Shown: one piece after another, positions 15,801 through 25,574 of the stretch | Position numbering within the stretch: position 1 is the stretch's first letter | Layout: each line of letters begins with the position of its first letter | Source: Sphingomonas tagetis | Lineage (GTDB): Bacteria; Pseudomonadota; Alphaproteobacteria; Sphingomonadales; Sphingomonadaceae | DNA: 64,000 nt | Assembly (NCBI RefSeq): GCF_024211275.1 | Contig: NZ_JAMLDX010000015.1 | Location: forward strand, 46,167-110,166 | Reading direction: 5' to 3' | Notes under the pieces: model-generated | The model's input: the letters and a program-made list of their open reading frames with translations, nothing else | What the model was told of the DNA's origin: nothing | Databases searched by the model: none | Made by a program: the position numbers and the translations under genes

Positions 15801-16254
15801 GATCGGCCTCCCCGCCCACGAAGCTGAGCGGAGGGATGACGATCTCGGCCGCAGCGAAATGAGATGCGATCGCCTCCATCGTCCCCAGGTCGCACAGCTC
15901 AGCGAAAGTCATCACCACATTGTCGTTCGACGTGATGCGGTAGGACCGGGGATCGCCCACGCCGTCGAACACCAGCCGTTCGCCGTCCCAGCCGCCGACA
16001 TAGGGATCGCAACTGCGCGAGAACGGAAGACCATTTTCGACGCAAAACGCCTCGAGCTCCTCGAACGTGCCGCCGCGCACCTGATCCGCCATCAATTCGA
16101 GCGGACGATCTGCCGGGATCTCGTCGATCTCGAACGGTGCCCCGTCCCATTCAGTCGAGAGGCCTTCCGCTGTGATGATCCGGCACAGTTCGGGGGTGCG
16201 ACTATGCCGCAGAGCGCCCCCCAAGCGAATCGATGCAGAAGCGCGGTCAGCCAT
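15793..16254 (-). CDS. Hypothetical protein
   Basis: A 153-residue protein starting MADRASASIRLGGALRHSRT. Two ATGs follow each other at 16257 and 16254; the second has the better spacing (5 bases) to AGGAGG. The sequence is acidic, with a SRSCDPYVGGWDGERLVFDG segment that looks like beta hairpins. No family is recognised. It overlaps the next gene by 8 bases and probably starts a three-gene unit. Confidence 0.6.
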   Translation of the reverse strand: MADRASASIRLGGALRHSRTPELCRIITAEGLSTEWDGAPFEIDEIPADRPLELMADQVRGGTFEELEAFCVENGLPFSRSCDPYVGGWDGERLVFDGVGDPRSYRITSNDNVVMTFAELCDLGTMEAIASHFAAAEIVIPPLSFVGGEADHG

Positions 16255-16439
16255 CATGGCCTCCTGTGTTGAGTGAATTGGGAAAATGGAGTGGTCGGTT
16301 GCGGTCAGGCGACAGCAGGGCCGATCGGGCGCCGGATCGGGCATAAGGGCTTTCATCAACACCGAACCGCCAAGCCCAGTCACTCACCCCGCCCCCTCCC
16401 CCCTCAGCCTTGAGCCCGGGAAGGACCCCCGCCACTCCG

Positions 16440-19400
16440 TCAGGCCGAGCCCAACGGCGCACCAGCGCTTTGGCCAATCGCAGCGACGATCCCCTCGGCT
16501 CTGCTGACCGGCACGAACACGCGGGTCTTGTAGGCAATGATCTCCGTGAAGCAGCCGAGCGACTTCAGCCATTCGAGTCGGGTCGGCGGAAAATCCCGAA
16601 TCTCGAACCGGACATCGTCATTGACACGAGCGCGGGCCAGGCGAGCAGGTTCAAGCCCTGGAAGCGGCACTCCCTGCCGTGATCGCGCTGCTTCGACAAC
16701 CTCGCCAGGCGAGAGCGCGATCGCCACCGACACGCCAAACGCCGAGGCAAGCTTCTCGAACCCGGCGGGCGACACGATCCGCCCGAGGATGGCGGTGCCG
16801 CTCTGATCCGCGATCCGCCAGACGCGCATGTCATCATCGGGCAGCCGGTTCCAAACCGGCAGGAGCAGCCCAGTCGCCAAGTTGATGGTCTCGATGTCGA
16901 GTCGACCTACGATTTCGTCACATTCCGCCTGCCAGAGCCGCCGGAAGACCGCCTCATCGACCGGGTGCCAAAGGCTTTCGGCGAGGCGTCCCTCGCGAAT
17001 ACGGTCGCTCGCCGCCGGACGCACGAGCTGCCAGACCGGGATCGATCGCCCTTCATCGTCCAGGATCGGCCATGATGGCACCTTGAGCGCGACGCGGCCC
17101 GAGCGGCTGTTGCGCAGGAACGCCGTCAATGAACTGCGTGCCCAATCCGCGAGCAGCCTCGCCAGGGGCAGCGCTCGACGGCGATGATGAAGCTCCAGGC
17201 GGCACAGCTTCGTCTCAGCCCCGGTCACCGGATCGCGCCGCAGCACCTGCTCTTCGAGCAGTTCAACCCGCTCGGCGCTGATCGTCTCGACGCCGACATC
17301 GAGCGTGCCGGCCTCGCGCGCCTCGTCGATCCGCGCCTCGATCAGCGCTAGATATTCCTCGAAAATCGCATTCTGTGTCGCGATCCGCAACGCGAGCAGC
17401 CGATTGAGCCAGCGCTGGATCGGCGGCAGCGATTCGAGCAAGCCGCCATCCTCGGCGGTCAGTCTGAGACCGGTCATGCGCGTGAACGCGTCGAGCGACG
17501 TGCTCTTGAGCTTTCCGCGGTAGAGCAGATGGTACCATTGAGCGAGCGCGTCACGGGCATAGTCGCTTTCGAGATTATCGGCCGGATCAAACAGATTCTG
17601 CCCACCGGTCTGGCGCTGTCCCCGGGTGAGCGCGCCGAGACTGTCGAGACGGCGCGCAATCGTGCTGATGAAGCGCCGCTCGCCCCGGCAATCGGTCGTC
17701 ACCGGGCGGAAGATCGGGGCGCTGGTCTGATTCGTGCGATTGGAGCGGCCTAATCCTTGGATCGCGCTCGACGCGCGCCAGCCCGGTTCGAGCAGGAAAT
17801 GCACGCGCCGGCGGTCCGCCGACCCGCAATTGCGGTCGGCATGATAGCTGCGCCCGGTGCCGCCTGCGTCCGAGAACAGCAGGATCTGCTTGCGGCCGGC
17901 CATGAAGGCATCTGCCTCGACGAGGTTCGATCGGACGCTGCGCCGTTCGATGCGCTGGCGGCTTTCCGTGTCGGTCAACAGCCGCCGCGTCCGCCCCGTC
18001 ACCTCGGCGACCTCTTCCACCCCGAAATGCCGGATGATCTCATCGAGCGCGCACGGGATCGCAGGCATGGCGCAGAGCCGTTCGACCAGCTCGTCCCGCG
18101 CGCGCAGTGCCTCATTCGAGTGAACCGGATGTCCGGAATCGTCGACCATCAGCTCCGAGCGCGGCTCGCCATCGGTGCCGATGAAGACCTGCAGCATCCG
18201 TGTCGGGAAGGCGGTCATCAGATAGTCGATCATATATTCGCGGGGTGAAAGCTCGATATCCAACCGCGCGCGCTCGTCGGCGTCGAGGCTGGCAAGCCTG
18301 CGGTCGAGCATCGCTTCCGCCGTGGTGACCAGCTGGACGATGGCATGCTGTCCGTCCGCGCGGTGCGCCTCGATCGCCTCGATCAGCGTCGGCAGCTTCA
18401 TCGCGATCAGCACCTGACCGAAGAAGCGTTGCTTCGCGCTCTCGAACCGCGACAGCGCCGCACCCTTGGCCTGGGCATTGAGCGATCTGCCGGTCATGCG
18501 GTCGACGATGTTGGTCGCTTCCAGCACTGCGTCGAGATTCTGGTGGATGATACTCCACGCGTCGGCATAGGCGTCATAGACCGCAATCTGGTCCTCGGTC
18601 AGCCGATGCTCGAGCGGGGCATATTCGACGCCGCGAAAGGTCAGCGCCCGCGAGGTGTAGAGACCGAGCGCCTTGAGGTCTCGGGCGACGATCTCCATCG
18701 CCGCGATGCCGCCGCTGGCGATCGCGGCCATGAAGGCGTCGCGGCTCTCGAACGCACTGCCCGGCCCCCAGAGGCCGAGCCGCGTGGCATAGCAGAGATT
18801 GGCGGGATCGGTCGCGCCCGTCGCGGAGATGTACAGCACGCAGGCGCGCGGCAGTAGATTCTGCAGCCGGACGCCGGCAAGCCCCTGTTCAGAGCCCCGC
18901 TGAGTCCCGTGACGAGTCTGGGTGCCCGCCGCATTGGCAAGTTCATGCGCCTCGTCGAACGCGATCACGCCTTCGAACTCGGCACCGAGCCAGTCGATCA
19001 CCTGCTGCAGGCGCGATTGCGCATCGTCGCGCTGCGAACGAAGCGTCGCATAGGTCGTGAAGAGGATACCACCTGCCATCGTTATCGGCGATCCGAAGGG
19101 AAATGCGTCGAGCGGCTGAATGTCGATCGCGAGACCGCCGAGCGCAGCCCAGTCGCGCCGGGCATCCTCGATCAGCGCGCTGCTCTTGGAGATCCAGACC
19201 GCCCGGCGATGCCCCTGACACCAGCGGTCGAGGATGCAGGCCGCCACTTGCTGGCCCTTGCCCACGCCGGTGCCGTCGCCGAGCATGAACCCCATGCGAT
19301 AGGCATGACCAGCTTCGCTCTGTTCGAGCAGCGTGCCGGCATTGTTGGGAAGGTGCCGTCCCGGCAGGTCGCGTCCGAATGCCTGCCCCGCATAGATCAC

Positions 19401-20747
19401 CGTCTCGAGCTGGGCGTCCGAGAGTGCGGCGACCGCCGCCCGCGGTAACAACGGCCGGTAGTGGGGCGCCGGCGGTGCGATCGATGACATCGCGACGGAT
19501 TCGACGAGCTGATCAGGATGCGGCGAAGCGCCCGGGATCGCCATGCGCGTGAGCCGCCACGGCACATAGATGCCGATCTGCTCGCCCGCGGCGGGCGGCG
19601 CTTCGAAAATCTCATAGTCGAGCAACCGGGGCGTGCCGTCGACCAGCGCTTCGATCGCCGGCGCCGAGAGCCGGCCGCGGCTCACCGATCCGAACAGCCT
19701 CTTCGTCCGGCGCGGCGGAGCGGTAGGCGATAGCGCCACTGCGGTACCGGGCGGCGTCGGTTCATCCAGCCGGGGCGGCAGCGCCAGCACCAGATCGAGC
19801 GCCTTGTCGAGGCTGGTGACCGTCGCGCGGTCCGTCGCGCCGAACCAACCCTTGTCGAACACACACAGCCGCACCGAGATCGACGTGCCATGTTTGGCGT
19901 AAGGCTGACCGGTGATCGTGATTTCGGCTCGCGGCTGAACCACCTTCGCCACGGCCTCATAGCCGGACGCGCCGGCCGCATCGGGCGCAAAGGCAGGCGA
20001 CATGATCGCCACGCAACGCCCACCCAGCGCCAGACGCTGCAGCGCCGAGCGCAAATGCCGCGCGCCGGCATGGCGATCACGGCCGCGCTGTTCGCTGCGG
20101 GAGAATGGCGGATTGATCAGCACCACCGTCGGCGCGGCATCCGCCGGCAAGGCATCGTCGATGAACTCGGCGTCATGGCGCGACACCGGACGCCCGATCG
20201 CGGCCTCCAGTAACGCGGCACGCTGCGGGTCGCGCTCGTTCAGCGCCATCGCGCATCCTCGCCGGTGCCCATGGGCCGCGAGCATGCCGGTTCCCGCCGA
20301 CGGCTCGAGCACGACGTCGCCGGCGCGCAGCGCAGCGGCGCGTGCGGCGAGCCATGCAAGCGGCAACGGCGTCGAGAATTGCTGCAGCTCGACCTGCTGC
20401 TCGCTGCGATAGCTCTGGGTCGGAAGCGATCCTGCGATGCGCTCCAGCAGCTCCAGTGTTCGATAGGGATCGTTGTCGAGCTCGAGCTGGCCGGAGTCGG
20501 CGACCATCATAACCTGCGCGAGCTCGAGCGCGTCATAGGCATCGCGCATCGACCATCTGCCGGTGGCGTCGGTGCCGCCGAACTGGTCGATCATCAGCGA
20601 GGTCAGCGAACGCCGCGAAACCCCGCCAAGGCGGACGATCCGCGGCACCAGGCCGGATGCGATCGCTGTCAGCGATGCGATCTTGCCAGGATCAATCGAA
20701 GTGGTGCCGGCGCCCGGCGCGGGCGCGGCAAGAATGGTCTGGAGCAT
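16440..20747 (-). CDS. Methylase-helicase fusion of strawberry-notch type
   Basis: A 1435-residue protein. The N-terminal part holds an S-adenosylmethionine methylase fold: motif I VLEPSAGTGML at residues 146-156 and the catalytic NPPF at 212-215, the N6-adenine signature. The middle and C-terminal parts are a superfamily 2 helicase: GDGTGVGKGQQ (Walker A), AFDEAHELAN (DEAH box), LYISATGATDP, then the strawberry-notch signature SDAGGTGRSYHAD and SAIQGLGRSNRTNQ. The start at 20747 has GGAGG 7 bases upstream. Similar fusions occur on phages and ICEs, and phage P1 DarB/DdrB of this class protects incoming DNA from restriction. An anti-restriction role is inferred, not shown. Confidence 0.85.
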   Translation of the reverse strand: MLQTILAAPAPGAGTTSIDPGKIASLTAIASGLVPRIVRLGGVSRRSLTSLMIDQFGGTDATGRWSMRDAYDALELAQVMMVADSGQLELDNDPYRTLELLERIAGSLPTQSYRSEQQVELQQFSTPLPLAWLAARAAALRAGDVVLEPSAGTGMLAAHGHRRGCAMALNERDPQRAALLEAAIGRPVSRHDAEFIDDALPADAAPTVVLINPPFSRSEQRGRDRHAGARHLRSALQRLALGGRCVAIMSPAFAPDAAGASGYEAVAKVVQPRAEITITGQPYAKHGTSISVRLCVFDKGWFGATDRATVTSLDKALDLVLALPPRLDEPTPPGTAVALSPTAPPRRTKRLFGSVSRGRLSAPAIEALVDGTPRLLDYEIFEAPPAAGEQIGIYVPWRLTRMAIPGASPHPDQLVESVAMSSIAPPAPHYRPLLPRAAVAALSDAQLETVIYAGQAFGRDLPGRHLPNNAGTLLEQSEAGHAYRMGFMLGDGTGVGKGQQVAACILDRWCQGHRRAVWISKSSALIEDARRDWAALGGLAIDIQPLDAFPFGSPITMAGGILFTTYATLRSQRDDAQSRLQQVIDWLGAEFEGVIAFDEAHELANAAGTQTRHGTQRGSEQGLAGVRLQNLLPRACVLYISATGATDPANLCYATRLGLWGPGSAFESRDAFMAAIASGGIAAMEIVARDLKALGLYTSRALTFRGVEYAPLEHRLTEDQIAVYDAYADAWSIIHQNLDAVLEATNIVDRMTGRSLNAQAKGAALSRFESAKQRFFGQVLIAMKLPTLIEAIEAHRADGQHAIVQLVTTAEAMLDRRLASLDADERARLDIELSPREYMIDYLMTAFPTRMLQVFIGTDGEPRSELMVDDSGHPVHSNEALRARDELVERLCAMPAIPCALDEIIRHFGVEEVAEVTGRTRRLLTDTESRQRIERRSVRSNLVEADAFMAGRKQILLFSDAGGTGRSYHADRNCGSADRRRVHFLLEPGWRASSAIQGLGRSNRTNQTSAPIFRPVTTDCRGERRFISTIARRLDSLGALTRGQRQTGGQNLFDPADNLESDYARDALAQWYHLLYRGKLKSTSLDAFTRMTGLRLTAEDGGLLESLPPIQRWLNRLLALRIATQNAIFEEYLALIEARIDEAREAGTLDVGVETISAERVELLEEQVLRRDPVTGAETKLCRLELHHRRRALPLARLLADWARSSLTAFLRNSRSGRVALKVPSWPILDDEGRSIPVWQLVRPAASDRIREGRLAESLWHPVDEAVFRRLWQAECDEIVGRLDIETINLATGLLLPVWNRLPDDDMRVWRIADQSGTAILGRIVSPAGFEKLASAFGVSVAIALSPGEVVEAARSRQGVPLPGLEPARLARARVNDDVRFEIRDFPPTRLEWLKSLGCFTEIIAYKTRVFVPVSRAEGIVAAIGQSAGAPLGSA

Positions 20748-20909
20748 GAAGGAACCTCCAATGGCTTGATCGAGAGCGATTGCCCTCGCGCCTCGCTTCC
20801 CCCTCCCTCCTGCCCCCAAATGGGTCCGAGCCGCCCGGACGGGTGACGCAGGCTCGGAGGAAGCTGCCGCGTCTCACCGGCGCTGTTGGAGGCATGAGGG
20901 TGGGCTAGT

Positions 20910-20939
20910 AACGGGGCCATGCCGAAGCACGGCCCCGTT
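20910..20939 (-). terminator. 13-bp hairpin with UUCG loop after the ParB-like gene
   Basis: On the minus strand, AACGGGGCCGTGC pairs with GCATGGCCCCGTT (one G-T) around the stable TTCG tetraloop, 10 bases after the stop at 20950. There is no T-run. It probably separates the ParB-like gene from the helicase gene. Confidence 0.6.
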
Positions 20940-20949
20940 CCGATCAGGC

Positions 20950-23004
20950 TCAGGCGGCTTCGGACAGGCTCAGCTCGACCCGATCACCCTCACCCGTCGC
21001 GCCGGATTCGGCATCGGCGCCGACATCGTCGGACCGTTCTCCGATCGAGCCGCCGCCGTGACCACCCTGGTCATCCGCGATCGGATCGCCGATCTGCGTC
21101 TCCGGCGCGAACCGCATCGCATCGGGCAGCCAGACGAGCGCCCGCTCCTTGACCTCATTCTCGACGATGACCTGACCGCTGAAGAGCTTCTCCGCCGCCG
21201 CGGCGAGGTCGAACTTGCGCGAGGCTGCATAGCGGCTCTTGAGTTCCAGCCCGCCGATCGCCTCGAACAGCTTGAGGATGCCCGGCTTGGTGATGCGGTC
21301 GAAGAAGTTCCTCGCGGTCGGCCGCCACCAGGCCGCAACCTCGATGCCGAGCTTGGTCCCGAGATGGCTGAGGAACGAGCTTCCGGAGCAGCCATCGGGC
21401 ACCGCCTCGAGCGTGCGCGCCACCGCCCAGCCGAGCCACGCGGCGCGGACCTCGTCGCCGAGCGCACAAAACGCGTCATATCGCGCCTCGAGCGTCTTGT
21501 GCTCGCTCCAGCTGCGGTCGAGCGCCTGTTCAAGTTTCGCCCAGGCTTCGGCCGCAGGTGCGCCGCTCTCGAAGCCATGCACGCGCGGGCTCGGCGCGGA
21601 GGCGCGCAATTCGCTTGGCGGACGGTCATACCCTGCGGTCGGGATCGCCCGATCGACCATGATGAAGGTTGCGAGATCCAGCGCAAAATGCGGGTCACTC
21701 GCGACGTGCACCGCGAGCAGCTCGGTCTTCATCATCGCCAGCTCGTCGAGTAGTTTGTGGCTGTACTTCGGTCCGGCGTTGTCGTCCGGCTCCGCGTCCC
21801 GCTCGCCGTCCACGTCATCGGAGTCCCCGTCGTCGACCTCATGCTCGGGTTCGGCCGGCTCGCGATAGAGCTGCTCGTGAACGTGCGGCTGACCATCGCT
21901 GCCGATCACGACGAACGCGATCGCGGCTGCCCGATCGGCCTCACTGACTAGTTCGCCGGTATCGAGCAGCGACTCGAGTTCGTCCTCCAGCGCCTCGATT
22001 CGGCTGGACTGCTCCTCGCTATAGTCGCCGGCCTCCTCGGCGACGCGTTCGATCTCCTCGAGTTCAGCGTTGATCGCCGTCTTGCGGCCCTCGGCCTCGA
22101 CCGTGAGCGGGATGGGCTCACCGACCACACGGTTGAGATTGCACGTTTCCATATAGGGGACATGTCCCGCGGATATGACCCGAACCTCGGCATAGCCCTC
22201 GCGCTCGCGCAGCTGCGCCGCGGCGGCTGCCAGCGCGGCTTCGGCCAGCTGGTCGACGATATCGCCGTCAAGCCACATTTCGCTCGAAGCGTCGGTGAAC
22301 AGGTCGCCATCGATCCGCCCGCCGGCCGCTTCATAGGCCTCCCGGCCCACCAGCACCGCCTTGGGATCGCTGCCCTTATAGCCGCCGACGGCGAGCTGGC
22401 GGCGGATCTCGTTGAGGTTACCGGCGGAATAGCTGCCGGCAAGCTGCTCGAACACGCTCGCCTGGCGCGACGTGTCCGACGTGCTGGCATAGGCGATCGC
22501 GACATCGAGCGTGATCGCGTTCTCCCGCAGCGCTTCGAACACCGGCTCGGCGAGATTGGCGAGCCGCAGGCGGCCGCGCACGAACCGCTCGGTCAGCCCG
22601 AAGCGCTTGGCGATGTCGGCGGGGGTCTTTTTCTCGATCTCGATGATGTCCTGGAAGGCCCGGCAGGCATCGGCCGGGTTCATCTCGAGGTTGAAGAAAT
22701 TCTCCGAGAGGCTGATCTCCAGCACGTCGCTCGCGTCGGTCAGGACCTTGACCGGGATTTCATAGTCCGCGGGAAAGACGCCCGCCGCCATGTTGGCGTG
22801 GACGCCATCCAGTCGGCGGCCGCCGGCACATATCCGGTAGTGGCCTTTCTTGCGGGCGACGGGCAGCGCCACGAGATTCTGAATGATCCCTCGTGCCGCG
22901 ATGTTGGCGGCGAGTTGCGCGTCCGCCTCGGGATCGGAGGATTTGCGGACGTTGGACGGCGACTTCGTGCAATTTGCCGCCTTGACGAAAATGATATCGG
23001 ACAT
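20950..23004 (-). CDS. ParB/RepB/Spo0J N-terminal domain protein
   Basis: A 684-residue protein. Residues 1-110 form the ParB nuclease-like/CTPase domain (SPSNVRKSSDPEADAQLAAN, GRRLDGVHANMAAGVFP, SLSENFFNLEMNPADACRAF), followed by a KorB/HTH region (TPADIAKRFGLTERFVRGRLR). The long remainder is a helical and acidic region of unknown role, with a conserved-looking end near residues 540-630. The start MSDIIFVKAANC at 23004 has GGAG 8 bases upstream. Much longer than plasmid-segregation ParB and without a ParA neighbour, it is more likely an ICE regulator or DNA-processing protein. It is common beside DUF932 and strawberry-notch genes. Confidence 0.8.
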   Translation of the reverse strand: MSDIIFVKAANCTKSPSNVRKSSDPEADAQLAANIAARGIIQNLVALPVARKKGHYRICAGGRRLDGVHANMAAGVFPADYEIPVKVLTDASDVLEISLSENFFNLEMNPADACRAFQDIIEIEKKTPADIAKRFGLTERFVRGRLRLANLAEPVFEALRENAITLDVAIAYASTSDTSRQASVFEQLAGSYSAGNLNEIRRQLAVGGYKGSDPKAVLVGREAYEAAGGRIDGDLFTDASSEMWLDGDIVDQLAEAALAAAAAQLREREGYAEVRVISAGHVPYMETCNLNRVVGEPIPLTVEAEGRKTAINAELEEIERVAEEAGDYSEEQSSRIEALEDELESLLDTGELVSEADRAAAIAFVVIGSDGQPHVHEQLYREPAEPEHEVDDGDSDDVDGERDAEPDDNAGPKYSHKLLDELAMMKTELLAVHVASDPHFALDLATFIMVDRAIPTAGYDRPPSELRASAPSPRVHGFESGAPAAEAWAKLEQALDRSWSEHKTLEARYDAFCALGDEVRAAWLGWAVARTLEAVPDGCSGSSFLSHLGTKLGIEVAAWWRPTARNFFDRITKPGILKLFEAIGGLELKSRYAASRKFDLAAAAEKLFSGQVIVENEVKERALVWLPDAMRFAPETQIGDPIADDQGGHGGGSIGERSDDVGADAESGATGEGDRVELSLSEAA

Positions 23005-23036
23005 GGGTCTGATCTCCAGCGCGGACGGCCTGACCG

Positions 23037-23951
23037 TCAGGCCGCATGCCGCACCCCGCCGCTCCCCCTCCCTCCTGCCCGCTTGATCACGATGTTCCAG
23101 TCCTTGGCACCGGCCCAGGGCCATTGCGTCTCGAGTTCCAGATCGCGCCCTCCATAGACCGCGCGCGCCTTCTCCTCGGCCAGCCGCCCGCTGCGGTCGG
23201 CGTCCGGCAACAGCACCAGACGACGGACGCCATTGGGAATGTCGATATGCGTAAGCCGCTCGGCCCCGAGCGTTGCCCAGACGGGAATGCCGAGCAGGTC
23301 CGCCGCCGAAAGTGCGGACTCGACGCCCTCCGCGAGTCCAAGCGTTGCGCCGGCATCGAACAGCTGAACCGCGCCGCGCAACGGACGTCCGAGCGTCAGC
23401 TTGGCCTTGACCAGATCGGGCGCAAGCGCGGCACCGGCGCAATCCAGGAATAGGCGCTGGATCGAAACGATCTCATGGCCCTGGCGAACTGCTGCGATCA
23501 GCGCCGGTCGGAAACGCACCGCCCTGCCTCGACCGAGCGGTGTCGCGGGATGATAGCGGAGCGCGGAAGAAAAGGTGACGATGCCACGGCTGACGAGATA
23601 GCGTTCGGCACGGGTATGCGCGATCGGTCGGGCATTCTCCCAGATTTCGCGAGCAGGCGCCGCAAAGCCGCTTGAAGCGCGCGATGCGGAACAGACGGCG
23701 TTCCCAGGTTGATCGACCGGTACTGAAAGCCGCAACAGCCTCAGGCTTCGCAGGACATCGATCGTGTCGCAGCCGGCGAAGCATTTGAACAATAGGCTGG
23801 TGCGGCCAAGCCGCACCGAGAGGCTCGGCTTGCGGTCGTCGTGCGCAGGGCAGTGACACATGGCGCCGTGACGGCGCCATTGACCACCAAGCTGCTGCAC
23901 GATCCGTTCCGCTGCGGCCTCGAGACTGGTTTTGATAGCGTTCGTGGGCAT
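23037..23951 (-). CDS. Zinc-finger and Toprim primase-like protein
   Basis: A 304-residue protein with a primase-type zinc knuckle (CHCPAHDDRKPSLSV followed by FKCFAGC, residues 32-62) and a C-terminal Toprim domain. The Toprim acidic residues are visible in GLAEGVESALSAADLLG and LLPDADRSGRLAEEKA. Such proteins are found on phages and ICEs and are thought to act in priming or DNA processing during element replication. The ATG at 23951 has GAGGAG upstream. The next gene starts 33 bases after its stop, so it likely leads the minus-strand maintenance operon. It is divergent from luxR. Confidence 0.8.
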   Translation of the reverse strand: MPTNAIKTSLEAAAERIVQQLGGQWRRHGAMCHCPAHDDRKPSLSVRLGRTSLLFKCFAGCDTIDVLRSLRLLRLSVPVDQPGNAVCSASRASSGFAAPAREIWENARPIAHTRAERYLVSRGIVTFSSALRYHPATPLGRGRAVRFRPALIAAVRQGHEIVSIQRLFLDCAGAALAPDLVKAKLTLGRPLRGAVQLFDAGATLGLAEGVESALSAADLLGIPVWATLGAERLTHIDIPNGVRRLVLLPDADRSGRLAEEKARAVYGGRDLELETQWPWAGAKDWNIVIKRAGGRGSGGVRHAA

Positions 23952-24109
23952 GGATGGCTCCTCGCCATCACTCCCCCCCTCCCCGTTTACCGGTTCGATA
24001 CTACCCAAAATGGAAGGATATCGTGTCTCAATAGTTTGCAGGACGTGCTAGTGTAAACGGACTGGGCTGGAGAGGAGGTAGTTTGCCGCCTGAGGCACGA
24101 GGCCATCCG

Positions 24110-24862
24110 ATGCACAGTAACCTTCACGAAGAAATCAACCGCTTCCTCTCCGCTCACGACAGTGACCAGCTCCAGGAACGGCTCGAGGCAGCCACGCACG
24201 ACCTCGGGTTCAAATGGTATGCGATGGGCCACCATGTCGATCTGCGCGGCTCGCCCGAGGACGCGCTCCGGCTCTCCAACTACCCGACGGAGTGGATCGA
24301 GCGCTCGCTATCCGAGCGCTATTATGCCAACGACCCGATCCATCGCGCCAGCACAAGGACAGCGACCGGCTTTCTCTGGTCGGAGGTCAGCTCGCTCATT
24401 CGCCTGACCAGGCGCGATCGCGACATTTTGAAAGCAGCCAGCAGTCATGGCCTTGGCGACGGGTTCACCGTGCCGGTCCATGTCCCGGGCGAATATCGGG
24501 GCACCTGCTCGTTCGGCACGACCTCGCTCGACCATCTGGCGCGCGGCGCGCTGCCTGTCGCGAGCATGATCAGCAGCTATGCGTTCGAAGCCGGGCGGCG
24601 GATCCTGCGCGTGCAACGGCGCACGGCTGAGCCAAGCGCTGACGTTCCCATGCTCACGGATCGTCAGCGTGACACGCTGGTTCTGGTGGCACGCGGCAAG
24701 GCCGACCCCGAGATTGCGACATTGCTCGGCATTTCGCCCGCGACCGCCCACGAGCATGTCGAGAATGTCCGCCGCCTCTACGGCAACGCGCAGCGGCCCT
24801 TCCTCGTCGTCCGCGCCCTGTTCGACGGGCAAATCTCGTTCAGCGAGGTGCTTCGACGCTGA
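24110..24862 (+). CDS. luxR: LuxR-family quorum-sensing regulator
   Basis: A 250-residue regulator. The autoinducer-binding domain (about 5-160) shows the conserved pattern of aromatic and acid residues (FKWYAMG, YPTEWIERSL, YYANDPIH, GFLW). The C-terminal LuxR helix-turn-helix reads LTDRQRDTLVLVARGKADPE then IATLLGISPATAHEHVENVR. The start is open: ATG 24110 with GAGG 7 bases upstream, or TTG 24083 with a strong AGGAGG 5 bases upstream, which would add 9 residues. A luxI homolog lies 77 bases downstream, so an acyl-homoserine-lactone receptor role is well supported. Confidence 0.9.
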   Translation: MHSNLHEEINRFLSAHDSDQLQERLEAATHDLGFKWYAMGHHVDLRGSPEDALRLSNYPTEWIERSLSERYYANDPIHRASTRTATGFLWSEVSSLIRLTRRDRDILKAASSHGLGDGFTVPVHVPGEYRGTCSFGTTSLDHLARGALPVASMISSYAFEAGRRILRVQRRTAEPSADVPMLTDRQRDTLVLVARGKADPEIATLLGISPATAHEHVENVRRLYGNAQRPFLVVRALFDGQISFSEVLRR

Positions 24863-24865
24863 TCA

Positions 24866-24883
24866 ACCCTCTGATCAGAGGGT
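24866..24883. promoter_or_regulatory. lux-box candidate upstream of luxI
   Basis: ACCCTCTGATCAGAGGGT is a perfect 18-base palindrome, starting 3 bases after the luxR stop and centred about 65 bases before the luxI start. That is where a LuxR-type activator site would sit. The alternative, a luxR terminator, is less likely because no T-run follows. Confidence 0.6.
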
Positions 24884-24939
24884 GTCGCGACATCGCGATC
24901 TGCTGGAACTGAGCTGCCGCCACATGGCGGGAGCAAGAG

Positions 24940-25563
24940 ATGATCCAGATTATTCAGGGGAGCCGCGAACCCGGCACCTCGCCGATCCTCGACAATATGC
25001 ACCGGGCACGCAAACGTGTGTTCGTCGATCTGCTCGAATGGGACGTTCCGGTGATCGACGGGAAGTTCGAGCGTGACCAGTTCGACACGGATGGCGCGAT
25101 CTATCTTGTCGAAACCAGGAAGGATGCAACGCATCTCGGCTCTTTCCGGCTGCTCCCGACCGATCGCCCGCATCTGCTCGGCGATCTCTTCGCAGAACTT
25201 TGCGACGGCCCCGTTCCCACCGGCCCCGATATTCTCGAGATCACCCGTGGCTGCCTTTCGCCCCAGTTGCGAGCAGCCGAACGGCTGAAATTACGCAACC
25301 GGCTGATCAGCGCCGCAGTCGATTATGCACTGGGCAATGGCATCTCCGCCTTCACCTGTGTCGCCGACTCCGGCTGGCTAACGCAAATCCTCTCGATGGG
25401 CTGGGACTGTCAGCTGCTCGGCATGCCACGATCAATCGCGGGCGTGGCGACCGGCGCACTGCGGATCGATATCGAACCGCGGACCGTCGACATCCTGCGG
25501 CAGGCAGGGACCTATGTCCCGGGCGAGCTGGTCGACGCGGCCGCCGCGCCGCTCGCGGCTTGA
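24940..25563 (+). CDS. luxI: Acyl-homoserine-lactone synthase (LuxI family)
   Basis: A 207-residue autoinducer synthase that would make an N-acyl-homoserine lactone from S-adenosylmethionine and an acyl carrier. The family signature is present: RARKRVFVDLLEWDVPV, FDTDGAIYLV, GSFRLLPTDRPHLL and ILEITRGCLSP, which include the near-invariant Arg, Phe, Trp, Asp and Glu residues of LuxI proteins. The ATG at 24940 follows GGGAG. Acyl chain length cannot be told. It is likely activated by the neighbouring LuxR through the palindrome at 24866. Confidence 0.92.
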   Translation: MIQIIQGSREPGTSPILDNMHRARKRVFVDLLEWDVPVIDGKFERDQFDTDGAIYLVETRKDATHLGSFRLLPTDRPHLLGDLFAELCDGPVPTGPDILEITRGCLSPQLRAAERLKLRNRLISAAVDYALGNGISAFTCVADSGWLTQILSMGWDCQLLGMPRSIAGVATGALRIDIEPRTVDILRQAGTYVPGELVDAAAAPLAA

Positions 25564-25574
25564 GGCGCGGCACC

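Noticed and set aside
24866..24883. Palindrome as luxR terminator
   Set aside because: No T-run follows, and its place before luxI fits an activator site better.
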